Below are positions 41,624-48,776 of a stretch of 64,000 nt of DNA, one piece after another (within the stretch, counting starts at the first letter, position 1; each line of letters starts with the position of its first letter). The DNA is taken from NCBI GenBank assembly GCA_944389065.1, contig CALXKZ010000074.1:62001-126000 (forward strand), written 5' to 3'. Origin of the DNA: an uncultured Spirochaetaceae bacterium (lineage in GTDB: Bacteria > Spirochaetota > Spirochaetia > Sphaerochaetales > Sphaerochaetaceae). The notes below the pieces were generated by a model. The model ran no database searches. It was given only the letters and a program-made list of their open reading frames with translations, and was not told where the DNA came from. The translations under genes and the position numbers were made by a program.

Positions 41624-42433
41624 TCAGATATATCTATGTCTGAGGAAAGCCACGGCTCTCTTTGCCGCAGTCTCCGGATCAGGGAATGGCAGGCATTCAA
41701 CTGTGCACCATCCATCATATCCGATCTTTCCAAGGGCACTGAAGATATCATCGAAATCAAGGTGTCCATCACCTGGGGCATGCCTGTTGGAGTCTGCAAG
41801 ATGGACGTATCTCACATACTCACGGTTTCTGATAAGCGCCTCCCCAATGTGGTCATCTTCGATGTTCATATGGAATACATCAGGCATCATAGTGAAGTTA
41901 GGTCTGTTGACCTTGTGGATAAGCTCCACGCCTTCATCAGTACTGTTGATGTAATCGATCTCATAGCGGTTCACTGGCTCAAGAATCATTGTGACACCCT
42001 TTGTCTCGGCATAGTCACAAAGCGTATTGGCCATATCGAGGAAAAGCTTTTCAGCCTCGCTCTTATCTCTTGTGCCGATTGAGCCACGGACTCTTCCGAT
42101 ATTAACAAGTCCACAACCTGTCTCTGCAGCAAGATCAATAAAGCCGCAGAAGCTCTTCACAAGCTCTGCTCTCTTCTCCTTGTCGGGATCAGTGAACATC
42201 AGCTTCCTTGCTGCGAACACCTGCCCGGAAGAGATAGCCGAAACCTCTATCGAATTCTTCTTAAGGAGATCCAACAGCTCCTTGGCTGGCATCTCATCAG
42301 GTTCCTTGAGCGCAAGCTCGACACCATCATAGCCGAACTCATGCGCCATCTTTATGGATTTCTCAAGCCCTCTCATAACGACAAACGCCGATGGAAGAGC
42401 ATTGTCACTTGCAATAGCAACACCGAGCTTCAT
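41624..42433 (-). CDS. TIM-barrel sugar (phosphate) isomerase/epimerase
   Basis: 269-residue protein of the AP-endonuclease-2-like fold used by tagatose/psicose 3-epimerases and hydroxypyruvate isomerases. Metal-ligand positions are recognisable: Glu in ILEPVNRYE, Asp in MMPDVFHMNIED, His in VHLADSNRHAPGDGHLDF and the final Glu in TVECLPFP, so the enzyme should be active with a divalent metal. The exact sugar is unknown. The ATG at 42433 has AGGAGG 7 bases upstream and begins 2 bases after the larA-like stop. It is the last gene of the operon, followed by a terminator. Confidence 0.88.
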   Translation of the reverse strand: MKLGVAIASDNALPSAFVVMRGLEKSIKMAHEFGYDGVELALKEPDEMPAKELLDLLKKNSIEVSAISSGQVFAARKLMFTDPDKEKRAELVKSFCGFIDLAAETGCGLVNIGRVRGSIGTRDKSEAEKLFLDMANTLCDYAETKGVTMILEPVNRYEIDYINSTDEGVELIHKVNRPNFTMMPDVFHMNIEDDHIGEALIRNREYVRYVHLADSNRHAPGDGHLDFDDIFSALGKIGYDGWCTVECLPFPDPETAAKRAVAFLRHRYI

Positions 42434-42435
42434 AT

Positions 42436-43812
42436 TCAACCCTCCTTGACAACAGGAATCTCATATGGACCATCTGCGATATAGATGATCTTCATATCCT
42501 CCCTCTTCTTTCCTGTCCTCTTCTCTATATCCGAAATGGCAAGCTCAACCATCTTCGAATATACATCCTTGTCGCTCTCATCCTCATTTCCAAGCGTCCT
42601 GATATCAATACCAGGCAGAAGATCGAACTCACGATGAGGAATCTGAGGAGCGAAGAAATAGTAATGGTTCTCAGGAATCCTCCTGAAGACCTTTGCCCAC
42701 TCCTGCACCTGCCACTGCTCTGGGAGGAATACCCAGTCAGAGCTGCGGAGAAGCTTATTGAATTTCTCAGGGCCATCAAGATGGAGAAGCGCAAGAGCTG
42801 TGCGGTAATTGGCGCTTCCTATCACATTGCCCTGATCCGTGCAGTTCGCGATGGTCACAAGGTATCCATCCTTCTTGAGAGCACCAAGCGATGCAACACC
42901 GCACTTTGCGGCCTGATAGTGATTGATACCGACAAAACCAGCATGGGTTATCACTATATCAGCCTGATAAGGGATTGCGACCTCGACATCCTTCCTTATA
43001 TGCTCAACCGCAGCAAGATGAGCCTTCTCCAGATCTCCGGAGAATACTCCTGTCACATGGAAGCTGTGATCAAGCGTCACATTCACGATGAAATCCACTC
43101 CAGCCATCTTTGCAACTTCAAGGCTCTCCTCATGGACCGGATTGCCCTCAATCACAAGATCCCTGGAGTTCTCATCATCCATCAGAGCCGGACCATGGAA
43201 TATGAATGTCGAATCCTCTCCGATGATTCCGGGGCAGATGGCCTTTCTGCCACCTGAAGCCCCTGCCATGAAATGGCTCTCTACCAGTCCTGTGGCTATC
43301 TTCAGATCAGCTTCTGTGTAGACAGAGTCAATCATAACCTTGGTGCCACGTCTGGTTGTCCCGATGAAGGACAGCCTCTCCTCGTTTCTCGGCTCGTGGT
43401 TCACAACCTTGATTCCAAGATCGAAGACGCGGCTATCCAGCATCGAACGTATCTCACCCTCAGCCATCGGGCGATGCATGCCAGTTGCGATAAGCACAGT
43501 GATCTCATCTGCTCTGAACCCTGTGTCCATAAGGGTATCAATCACAGGCATCAGGATCCCTTCTTCCCCTTTATACGGTACCGGGCGTGTATTGTCAGAT
43601 ACGACAATCACAGCCTTTGCCGATGCATTTGCAGTCTTTTTAGCCGTTGCAATGTTCTTCAGGCTATCAGACGCGATTGGATCGGAAAGAGATTCAATGA
43701 TCGCCTTCCCGGGATTGGCCATAGGGGAAGCCCCCTCCATATGCGCTATGAGTGTGTTGTCAGGAATCTGAAGATCCCCGAACGATGGACCAAATGGATT
43801 CGCAGCCAGCAT
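42436..43812 (-). CDS. LarA-family (nickel-pincer-dependent) hydroxy-acid racemase/epimerase
   Basis: 458-residue member of the lactate racemase LarA family (DUF2088). Residues known from L. plantarum LarA are all conserved: Asp73 and Arg76 in SDNTRPVP, His113 in ATGMHRP, His180 and the cofactor-attaching Lys190 in SHFMAGASGGRK, and His206 in FIFHGP. It should therefore carry the nickel-pincer nucleotide. LarA paralogues act on various alpha-hydroxy acids, including aldonates, so with a transketolase and sugar isomerase in the operon an acid sugar is a better guess than lactate. The cofactor-making genes larB, larC and larE are not in the window. Confidence 0.88.
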   Translation of the reverse strand: MLAANPFGPSFGDLQIPDNTLIAHMEGASPMANPGKAIIESLSDPIASDSLKNIATAKKTANASAKAVIVVSDNTRPVPYKGEEGILMPVIDTLMDTGFRADEITVLIATGMHRPMAEGEIRSMLDSRVFDLGIKVVNHEPRNEERLSFIGTTRRGTKVMIDSVYTEADLKIATGLVESHFMAGASGGRKAICPGIIGEDSTFIFHGPALMDDENSRDLVIEGNPVHEESLEVAKMAGVDFIVNVTLDHSFHVTGVFSGDLEKAHLAAVEHIRKDVEVAIPYQADIVITHAGFVGINHYQAAKCGVASLGALKKDGYLVTIANCTDQGNVIGSANYRTALALLHLDGPEKFNKLLRSSDWVFLPEQWQVQEWAKVFRRIPENHYYFFAPQIPHREFDLLPGIDIRTLGNEDESDKDVYSKMVELAISDIEKRTGKKREDMKIIYIADGPYEIPVVKEG

Positions 43813-43824
43813 GCTTTTCCTCCG

Positions 43825-45108
43825 TTACATTTCCTTGATCAGTGAAAGATCACCTGTTGCAGCAGCTTCGAGGATCGGAGCCATGAACTCATCAACATCA
43901 TCAGCTGTCATTGAAACAGGCATATTCTGCAGCTTCATCTTGAGATCCGGATCCTTTGCAGCCTTGAGGGCTCTTGGGATGTGGACATCCTTCTTGAAGC
44001 CCGGGATATCAGCAAGAGTTGTAGGAGCACCGATTGACTTCCAGAATGCGATCATTGCATTTGCAACTGCCTCTGCAAGTGCTCTGCCCTCGAGCTTGTC
44101 GATGTCAGCATCGGTATAGCCATGCTTCTTGAAGATATTTCCTACTACCTTGAGCTGTGGCTGGATAGCCTTGCTGTAGAATACAATGTAGTACGGGTTC
44201 ATGAGTCCGCAAGCTGTTCCATGTCCTACGATATCAACGAGGCTGAAGGATGTGAGGTGCGGGCCAGATGTTCCACCGACCATGATTGCATAGCCGCCAA
44301 GATCAGTTGCAAGACCGATAGCCTCTCTTGCCTTGATGTCGCTAGGATTCTTGATGATCTCTCCAGCATTGTCGACAACAAGACCGATAGCAGCCTCAGC
44401 AAGTCCCTTTGCCTTTTCATAGGCATCGCCCTTTGCCATGCAGAATACTTCGAATGTATGGGCAATAGCGTCCATAGCTCCATCGATAGTAACCTTTACA
44501 GGCATTGTGCATGTGACCTTGTAGTCAAAGAGAGAAGCTGCAGGGATGATAGCAGGATCAACAATGAGCTTCTTCTGTCCAGCTACTGGATCAGTGATGT
44601 TCGAATACTTTGTAAGGTGAGCGCCGCTTGATGCGCTTGTCTCGATTGCGAAGACAGGAACAAGCTTTGCACCTGTTGAAGCGAGGTAGTCCGTGACCTT
44701 TCCTGTTCCGAAGTACTCATCGATCTCAGGAGAGATCTTTGCACCAAGAGTTGCAAGCATGCTTGCAGCCTTACATGCATCGATTGTGGAACCACCACCG
44801 ACTGCAACGATTACATCAGGCTGGAACTGAAGAACATATGTCGTAAGCCTGTAGACATCTTCTCTCGGTGCATTCGGCTTTGCATCAGGAGCGATCTTAC
44901 CGCCGACAATCTCGACACCTGCTGCCTTGAGAGAAGCCTCAACTTCATCAGCAACTGCCTTCATGTATGTTGTGTTGGATACAAGGAGAGCCTTCTTTCC
45001 GAAACCAGCAGCGATGCTGCCGACCTTGTCAAGGCATCCTACACCGAAAGTATAGGAATCACCCTTCCACTCTTTCAGAAGCTCATACGCTTTTGCAAAA
45101 TAATCCAT
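43825..45108 (-). CDS. Iron-containing alcohol dehydrogenase
   Basis: 427-residue group III (Fe-dependent) NAD(P) dehydrogenase. The nucleotide site GGGSTIDACKA is intact, and the four metal ligands are recognisable: Asp and His in DGAMDAIAHTFE, His in SGPHLTSF and His in IVGHGTACGLMNP. Such enzymes reduce aldehydes or oxidise polyols and hydroxy acids; the substrate here is unknown. GGAG lies 9 bases before the ATG. It sits between the split transketolase and the LarA-like gene, in an operon under a GntR-type operator. Confidence 0.92.
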   Translation of the reverse strand: MDYFAKAYELLKEWKGDSYTFGVGCLDKVGSIAAGFGKKALLVSNTTYMKAVADEVEASLKAAGVEIVGGKIAPDAKPNAPREDVYRLTTYVLQFQPDVIVAVGGGSTIDACKAASMLATLGAKISPEIDEYFGTGKVTDYLASTGAKLVPVFAIETSASSGAHLTKYSNITDPVAGQKKLIVDPAIIPAASLFDYKVTCTMPVKVTIDGAMDAIAHTFEVFCMAKGDAYEKAKGLAEAAIGLVVDNAGEIIKNPSDIKAREAIGLATDLGGYAIMVGGTSGPHLTSFSLVDIVGHGTACGLMNPYYIVFYSKAIQPQLKVVGNIFKKHGYTDADIDKLEGRALAEAVANAMIAFWKSIGAPTTLADIPGFKKDVHIPRALKAAKDPDLKMKLQNMPVSMTADDVDEFMAPILEAAATGDLSLIKEM

Positions 45109-45141
45109 AAGTCTTATCTCCTTTGGCCATATGGCCGGAAA

Positions 45142-46071
45142 TTACTTTATAAGCTTCTCTGCCTTCTCTGCAATAGCCTCAGCAGAAAGTCCATAATGAG
45201 CAAGAAGCTCGATATAAGGACCTGTCTCGCCGAACTTGTCATCGATTCCGATCGGGCAGACCTTGGCATTCAAGCCTTCTGCGAAAGCCTTCTCCGCAAT
45301 AGCTGAATAGAATCCGCCATTGAGAACAGCCTCCTCGACAGTCACAAGCGAACCTGTCTTCTTTACAGACTCGAAGATGGATGCGGTGTCAATCGGCTTT
45401 ACGAATGGTACAGAGAATACCTCTGCGCTGATTCCCTTTGCAGCAAGAAGATCTGCAGCAGAAGCAGCCATCGATGCTGTAATGCCGTTAGCTGCGATTG
45501 TCACATCCTTGCCTTCCTTGACCTTTACAGCCTTGCCGGCGAAGAATGCATCCTTATCTGTATTGATATCAGGCATCTCATTCCTGTTAAGTCTGATATA
45601 GACAGGATTCTTCCTTCCAAGAGCATACTCAAGTGCAAGCTCAGCCTGATGTGCATCAGAAGGAACGATCACTTCCATGTTAGGAAGAGAACGGAATATC
45701 GCGATATCCTCAATAGCCTGATGGCTTGCACCGTCGAAGCTGTCAGAAAGACCGCCATATGCGCCTGCTATGATAACAGGAAGGCTGTTATAGCACATAT
45801 CATTCCTGATCTGATCAAGGCTCTTGAGCGAGAGGAAGATTGCGAATGCATTGATTACCGGATGATAGCCGCATGTGGCAAGACCGGCAGCCATGCCAGC
45901 AAGGTTACCCTCTGCTACGCCGACATTGAAGAATCTCTCAGGATACTCCTTACCGAACTTTGCGCTCTTTGTGGAGCTGGAGACATCCGCATCAAGAACC
46001 ACAAGCTCTGGATGATCCTTTCCAAGTGCCAGAAGATGATCGCCGAATGCGTCACGCATAGCCTTGCTCAT
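45142..46071 (-). CDS. Transketolase, C-terminal subunit
   Basis: Pyrimidine-binding plus C-terminal half of a split transketolase (309 residues). It shows LDADVSSSTKSAKF, RFFNVGVAEGNLAGMAAGLA (activating Glu), HQAIEDIAIFRSLPNMEVIVPSD and the C-terminal VTVEEAVLNGGFYSAIAE. It makes a heterotetramer with the N-terminal subunit, whose stop it overlaps (ATGA). Split transketolases serve either the pentose pathway or dedicated catabolic routes such as branched-sugar or sulfosugar breakdown. The operon context and regulator favour a dedicated role, without naming the ketose. Confidence 0.93.
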   Translation of the reverse strand: MSKAMRDAFGDHLLALGKDHPELVVLDADVSSSTKSAKFGKEYPERFFNVGVAEGNLAGMAAGLATCGYHPVINAFAIFLSLKSLDQIRNDMCYNSLPVIIAGAYGGLSDSFDGASHQAIEDIAIFRSLPNMEVIVPSDAHQAELALEYALGRKNPVYIRLNRNEMPDINTDKDAFFAGKAVKVKEGKDVTIAANGITASMAASAADLLAAKGISAEVFSVPFVKPIDTASIFESVKKTGSLVTVEEAVLNGGFYSAIAEKAFAEGLNAKVCPIGIDDKFGETGPYIELLAHYGLSAEAIAEKAEKLIK

Positions 46072-46958
46072 ATAAGTGCCTCCTTCTTCTTTACATCCTC
46101 ATCAAGCTGGACAATACCGATGTTATAGTGCTCATCGTCGATCTTAGCACCATGCCATGTATTCTTGCCCTCGGAGAAATCAACACCTTTACCTTTGATG
46201 GTGTCATAGATGACAGCCTTCGGCCATACATTGTCACTGTCCATCCAATCAAACGATGCAAGGATGTCCGCAGGATTGTTGCCGTCATACTTTGCATCTG
46301 CGACATGCCAGCCGAAAGCGACAAGCTTGTCACGGAGCGGCTCAAGGGAAAGGATCTGATCCTCTGTTCCATCAAGCTGTACCTTGTTGTAGTCAATCAT
46401 GAGGACAAGGCCCTCTGGTTTATACTTAGCGGCAGCAAGCATCGCTTCCCAGCTTGATCCCTCGTCAAGGCATCCCTCACCGGTCATGACATATGTCCAG
46501 TACTTCTTCCCGGAAAGCCTGGCAGCCATAGCCATGCCAAGACCTACTGAAAGTCCATGGCCGAGAGCGCCTGTCGACATATCAACACCAGGAACCTTGA
46601 GCATGGCAGGATGTCCCTGAAGAATGCTTCCAAGAGTTCTGAATGTAGGAAGAAGATCGGGAGAGATGAAGCCACGGGCTGCAAGAACGGTATAAAGGTT
46701 CACGCTTGCATGGCCCTTTGAAAGTATGAAACGATCCCTGTCAGCCCACTGCGGGTCAGCAGGATTGATTCTGAGTCTATTGAAATAGAGTGATGTCACA
46801 AGCTCAGCAGCGGAAGAAGCTCCTCCCCAGTGCCCTGTGCCCCTTTCATGAAGAACGCTGAACATGGTTCTTCTGAAGCATGCTGCAAGATACGAAAGCT
46901 CTGCTGCGTCCATCTTCTTTGAGGGATCTGCAAGCAGTGCCTGAAGCTTTGCGTCCAT
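46068..46958 (-). CDS. Transketolase, N-terminal (thiamine-diphosphate) subunit
   Basis: PP domain half of the split transketolase, 296 residues from ATG 46958 (GGAGG 5 bases upstream; four further codons upstream are open but unsupported). It has GHWGGASSAAEL, DRFILSKGHASVNLYTVLA, GALGHGLSVGLGMAMAARL and the ThDP/Mg motif TGEGCLDEGSSWEAM ... IDYNKVQLDG. It is the first gene of a five-gene operon (TK-N, TK-C, Fe-ADH, LarA-like, isomerase) with tight spacing and a terminator at its end. The promoter is overlapped by a GntR-type operator. Confidence 0.93.
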   Translation of the reverse strand: MDAKLQALLADPSKKMDAAELSYLAACFRRTMFSVLHERGTGHWGGASSAAELVTSLYFNRLRINPADPQWADRDRFILSKGHASVNLYTVLAARGFISPDLLPTFRTLGSILQGHPAMLKVPGVDMSTGALGHGLSVGLGMAMAARLSGKKYWTYVMTGEGCLDEGSSWEAMLAAAKYKPEGLVLMIDYNKVQLDGTEDQILSLEPLRDKLVAFGWHVADAKYDGNNPADILASFDWMDSDNVWPKAVIYDTIKGKGVDFSEGKNTWHGAKIDDEHYNIGIVQLDEDVKKKEALI

Positions 46959-46978
46959 ATTATCCTCCAAATTGTAGT

Positions 46979-46990
46979 TCTGTATACAAT
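46979..46990. promoter_or_regulatory. GntR/FCD-type operator at the transketolase start site
   Basis: TCTGTATACAAT matches 10 of 12 positions of the perfect operator at 47068-47079. It overlaps the predicted transcription start of the transketolase operon (just after the -10 at 46992-46997), a repressor-like position. A wider half-site pair AATTGTA (46970-46976) and TACAATT (46985-46991) is also present. Confidence 0.7.
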
Positions 46991-46991
46991 T

Positions 46992-47020
46992 CTTATACCA
47001 TCGTATTTCTATCTATGCAA
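46992..47020 (-). promoter_or_regulatory. Sigma-70 promoter of the transketolase operon
   Basis: On the minus strand TTGCAT (47015-47020), a 17-base spacer and TATAAG (46992-46997). Confidence 0.7.
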
Positions 47021-47067
47021 GATAAAAAGCCTGCATAGCCAAACAATGAAGCCATAAAATGACACTC

Positions 47068-47079
47068 ATTGTATACAAT
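47068..47079. promoter_or_regulatory. GntR/FCD-type operator upstream of gntR
   Basis: Perfect 12-base palindrome ATTGTATACAAT, the form bound by many FCD-subfamily GntR regulators. It ends 5 bases before the gntR -35 box, so it could mediate autoregulation and act with the second copy 89 bases away. Confidence 0.75.
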
Positions 47080-47084
47080 CCAGA

Positions 47085-47113
47085 TTGACCCCTCAGAGAA
47101 TGTAGCCTAGAAT
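47085..47113 (+). promoter_or_regulatory. Sigma-70 promoter of gntR
   Basis: TTGACC (47085-47090), a 17-base spacer and TAGAAT (47108-47113), with AGGAGGG before the ATG at 47131. Confidence 0.75.
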
Positions 47114-47130
47114 CAGATAAAGGAGGGAAA

Positions 47131-47748
47131 ATGGAATTTTCCACCCAATCTTTAGCTGACCAGGTATACTCACTCATCAAAGGCGAAATCCTCAGAGGCG
47201 ACCTTGCCTTCGGAGAGAAGATCCGTGAGGATGAGCTCGCCGCAAGATTCGGTGTCTCCAGGACCCCTGTAAGAGAAGCGATAAAGCGTCTTGCAGAGTA
47301 TGGCCTTGTGAAGATCGCCCCCCGAAGCCATGCAGCCATCGCCCGGATCAATGAGAGTGAAGCACGCGATATCGCTGAAATACGCATTGCTCTCGAATCC
47401 TTCGCAATCGATCACATCAGCCCCGCTCTCTTTTCCGGGAAGCTTCCGCTCCTGTCGCACTATGCTGCAGCCTGCCAGTTCTCACTCTCGGTCGGAGAGC
47501 GGGATAAGGCATTTGAGCTTGACAGCCTTTTCCATATTACCCTGACCGAGATCTCGGGAAACGCAGCCCTCTCCGAGCTTTACAGACACCTCGATGCACG
47601 CGTACAGCTCCTGAGAGTCCAGCAGGGTCTGCCGGAAGAGACGCTTGTACGCTTTCTGAGCCAGCACGGCGAACTTCTTGCTCTCCTGAAATCAGACAAG
47701 AAGCAGGAAGCGAAGGATCTTGTCAGGTTCCACGTCCTTCACGAGTGA
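47131..47748 (+). CDS. GntR family transcriptional regulator, FCD subfamily
   Basis: 205-residue regulator with an N-terminal winged helix (LADQVYSLIKGEILRGDLAFGEKIREDELAARFGVSRTPVREAIKRLAEYGLV, about 8-62) and a C-terminal all-helical FCD ligand domain (about 75-200; FELDSLFHITLTEISGN carries the Asp/His metal-site pattern). FCD regulators sense organic acids or sugar acids. Two matching operators flank its divergent promoter region, so it very likely controls the transketolase operon and itself. Its stop codon abuts the stop of the convergent VOC gene with no gap, and no terminator is visible between them. Confidence 0.93.
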   Translation: MEFSTQSLADQVYSLIKGEILRGDLAFGEKIREDELAARFGVSRTPVREAIKRLAEYGLVKIAPRSHAAIARINESEARDIAEIRIALESFAIDHISPALFSGKLPLLSHYAAACQFSLSVGERDKAFELDSLFHITLTEISGNAALSELYRHLDARVQLLRVQQGLPEETLVRFLSQHGELLALLKSDKKQEAKDLVRFHVLHE

Positions 47749-48063
47749 TTACGCACCAAGCACCTCAATAAGAAGTCCTGTAGGAATGACAATCCAGTTC
47801 CAGCCCTTCTCAAGATGAGTAACATTATATTTATCAGCCTTTGCAAGGACAGCATCGGCATCATCCACAGCAATGCCAAGATGATTCATAGTTCCCTGCA
47901 CCAGCTCACCGTCATAAGGGACGAGCTGAATGCCTCCGGAAAGCCATACCTGGCGCTTTCCGTTATCGGCAATTCCCTCTTTTGTCACAGTCATCCCGAA
48001 GACATCTTCGAAGAACTTTATATTCCATTCAAGATCATTCACATTGATAGCAACGTGGTCCAT
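47749..48063 (-). CDS. VOC-family (glyoxalase-like) protein
   Basis: 104-residue vicinal-oxygen-chelate fold protein made of two beta-alpha-beta-beta-beta units (MDHVAINVNDLEWNIKFFEDVFGM ... NHLGIAVDDADAVLAKADK). Possible metal ligands are His3, the Gln in GIQLVPYDG, His in MNHLGIAV and Glu in LLIEVLG, so the usual His/Glu/His/Glu set has Gln at one place. It could be an epimerase, lyase or isomerase acting in the pathway of the TTT operon, of which it is the last gene. GAGG lies upstream. Its stop abuts that of gntR. Confidence 0.82.
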   Translation of the reverse strand: MDHVAINVNDLEWNIKFFEDVFGMTVTKEGIADNGKRQVWLSGGIQLVPYDGELVQGTMNHLGIAVDDADAVLAKADKYNVTHLEKGWNWIVIPTGLLIEVLGA

Positions 48064-48072
48064 ATATTCCTC

Positions 48073-48726
48073 CTATTCCGCCAGAGCAGCCTTGATATCC
48101 TCAATGCAGCTTCCAGGTGATGTCAGGACTTTCTTTCCCGTAGCTTCCCTGACAAGATTGGCAGCAGTTGCCATGCTTGCCTGGGCAAGGACTATGACAT
48201 CTGCATCCATTGCAGTGCGGGCCAGCGCTGCAAGCCGGGCATCATGCCCCTGAACATCCCCGAGACTGAGCATATCCATTGCCTTTGTATCAAGATATGA
48301 CTTGATAACAGGAGCAACACCAAGCTTCTCAGCTTCCATCCTGATCCTTGATACCGTTGGATCGACAGTCGTGGGAGCAGTTGCAAGCACTGCGATATTA
48401 CCGCCGATTGCAGCAGCATCCCTGCACATGCGATCATCGATTAAAAGGACCGGGACATCGAAAGATGATCTCAGCTCCTCTGCAAAGGGGGTAAGGGAAG
48501 AGCATGTCACGGCTATCACATCAGGCCTGCCTTCAGAGAGCGAGAGCAGATCCAGATAGAGCTTCCTTTTATTCTCCGGAGGGAAATATCCTTTCTCCCG
48601 GGCATTAGTCACCAGAAACTCATCGACCATATTGGTAACCGAGATATCTTTGATCTCTTTTTCCATCATGGCCTGGAATGATCCATAAACACTCTTGACT
48701 GTATGCAGCAATGCGATTTTCTTCAT
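48073..48726 (-). CDS. Asp/Glu/hydantoin racemase superfamily protein with a single catalytic Cys
   Basis: About 217 residues with the aspartate/glutamate racemase two-domain fold. The first catalytic cysteine is in VIAVTCSSLTPFAEEL (about residue 75), but the second-domain motif that normally carries the partner cysteine reads VIVLAQASMATAA, without Cys. Two-base racemisation is therefore unlikely; one-Cys members act as decarboxylases, cis-trans isomerases or lyases. The start is ambiguous between ATG 48732 and ATG 48726; the latter has better spacing from GGAGGAG. It is the fifth gene of the sigma-54-driven operon, separated from tctC by a hairpin. Confidence 0.8.
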   Translation of the reverse strand: MKKIALLHTVKSVYGSFQAMMEKEIKDISVTNMVDEFLVTNAREKGYFPPENKRKLYLDLLSLSEGRPDVIAVTCSSLTPFAEELRSSFDVPVLLIDDRMCRDAAAIGGNIAVLATAPTTVDPTVSRIRMEAEKLGVAPVIKSYLDTKAMDMLSLGDVQGHDARLAALARTAMDADVIVLAQASMATAANLVREATGKKVLTSPGSCIEDIKAALAE

Positions 48727-48750
48727 GTCCATTCTCCTCCCTTTTCAGAA

Positions 48751-48770
48751 AGAGGGGCATCAGCCCCTCT
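48751..48770 (-). terminator. Hairpin between tctC and the racemase-like gene
   Basis: Perfect 8-bp stem AGAGGGGC (48751-48758) / GCCCCTCT (48763-48770) with a 4-base loop, just after the tctC stop. On the minus strand only TTCTG follows, so termination would be partial. Likely role: attenuation, or a 3' stabiliser raising the level of binding-protein mRNA above the distal genes. Confidence 0.6.
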
Positions 48771-48776
48771 CATGAA

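Noticed and set aside
42436-43812. Simple lactate racemase call
   Set aside because: The residues fit the LarA family, but the operon (transketolase, Fe-ADH, isomerase) and the absence of lactate genes make lactate an unsafe substrate assignment.
43273-43845. 190-codon plus-strand open frame antisense to the LarA-like gene
   Set aside because: Antisense shadow with atypical composition; the LarA catalytic residues prove the minus-strand frame.
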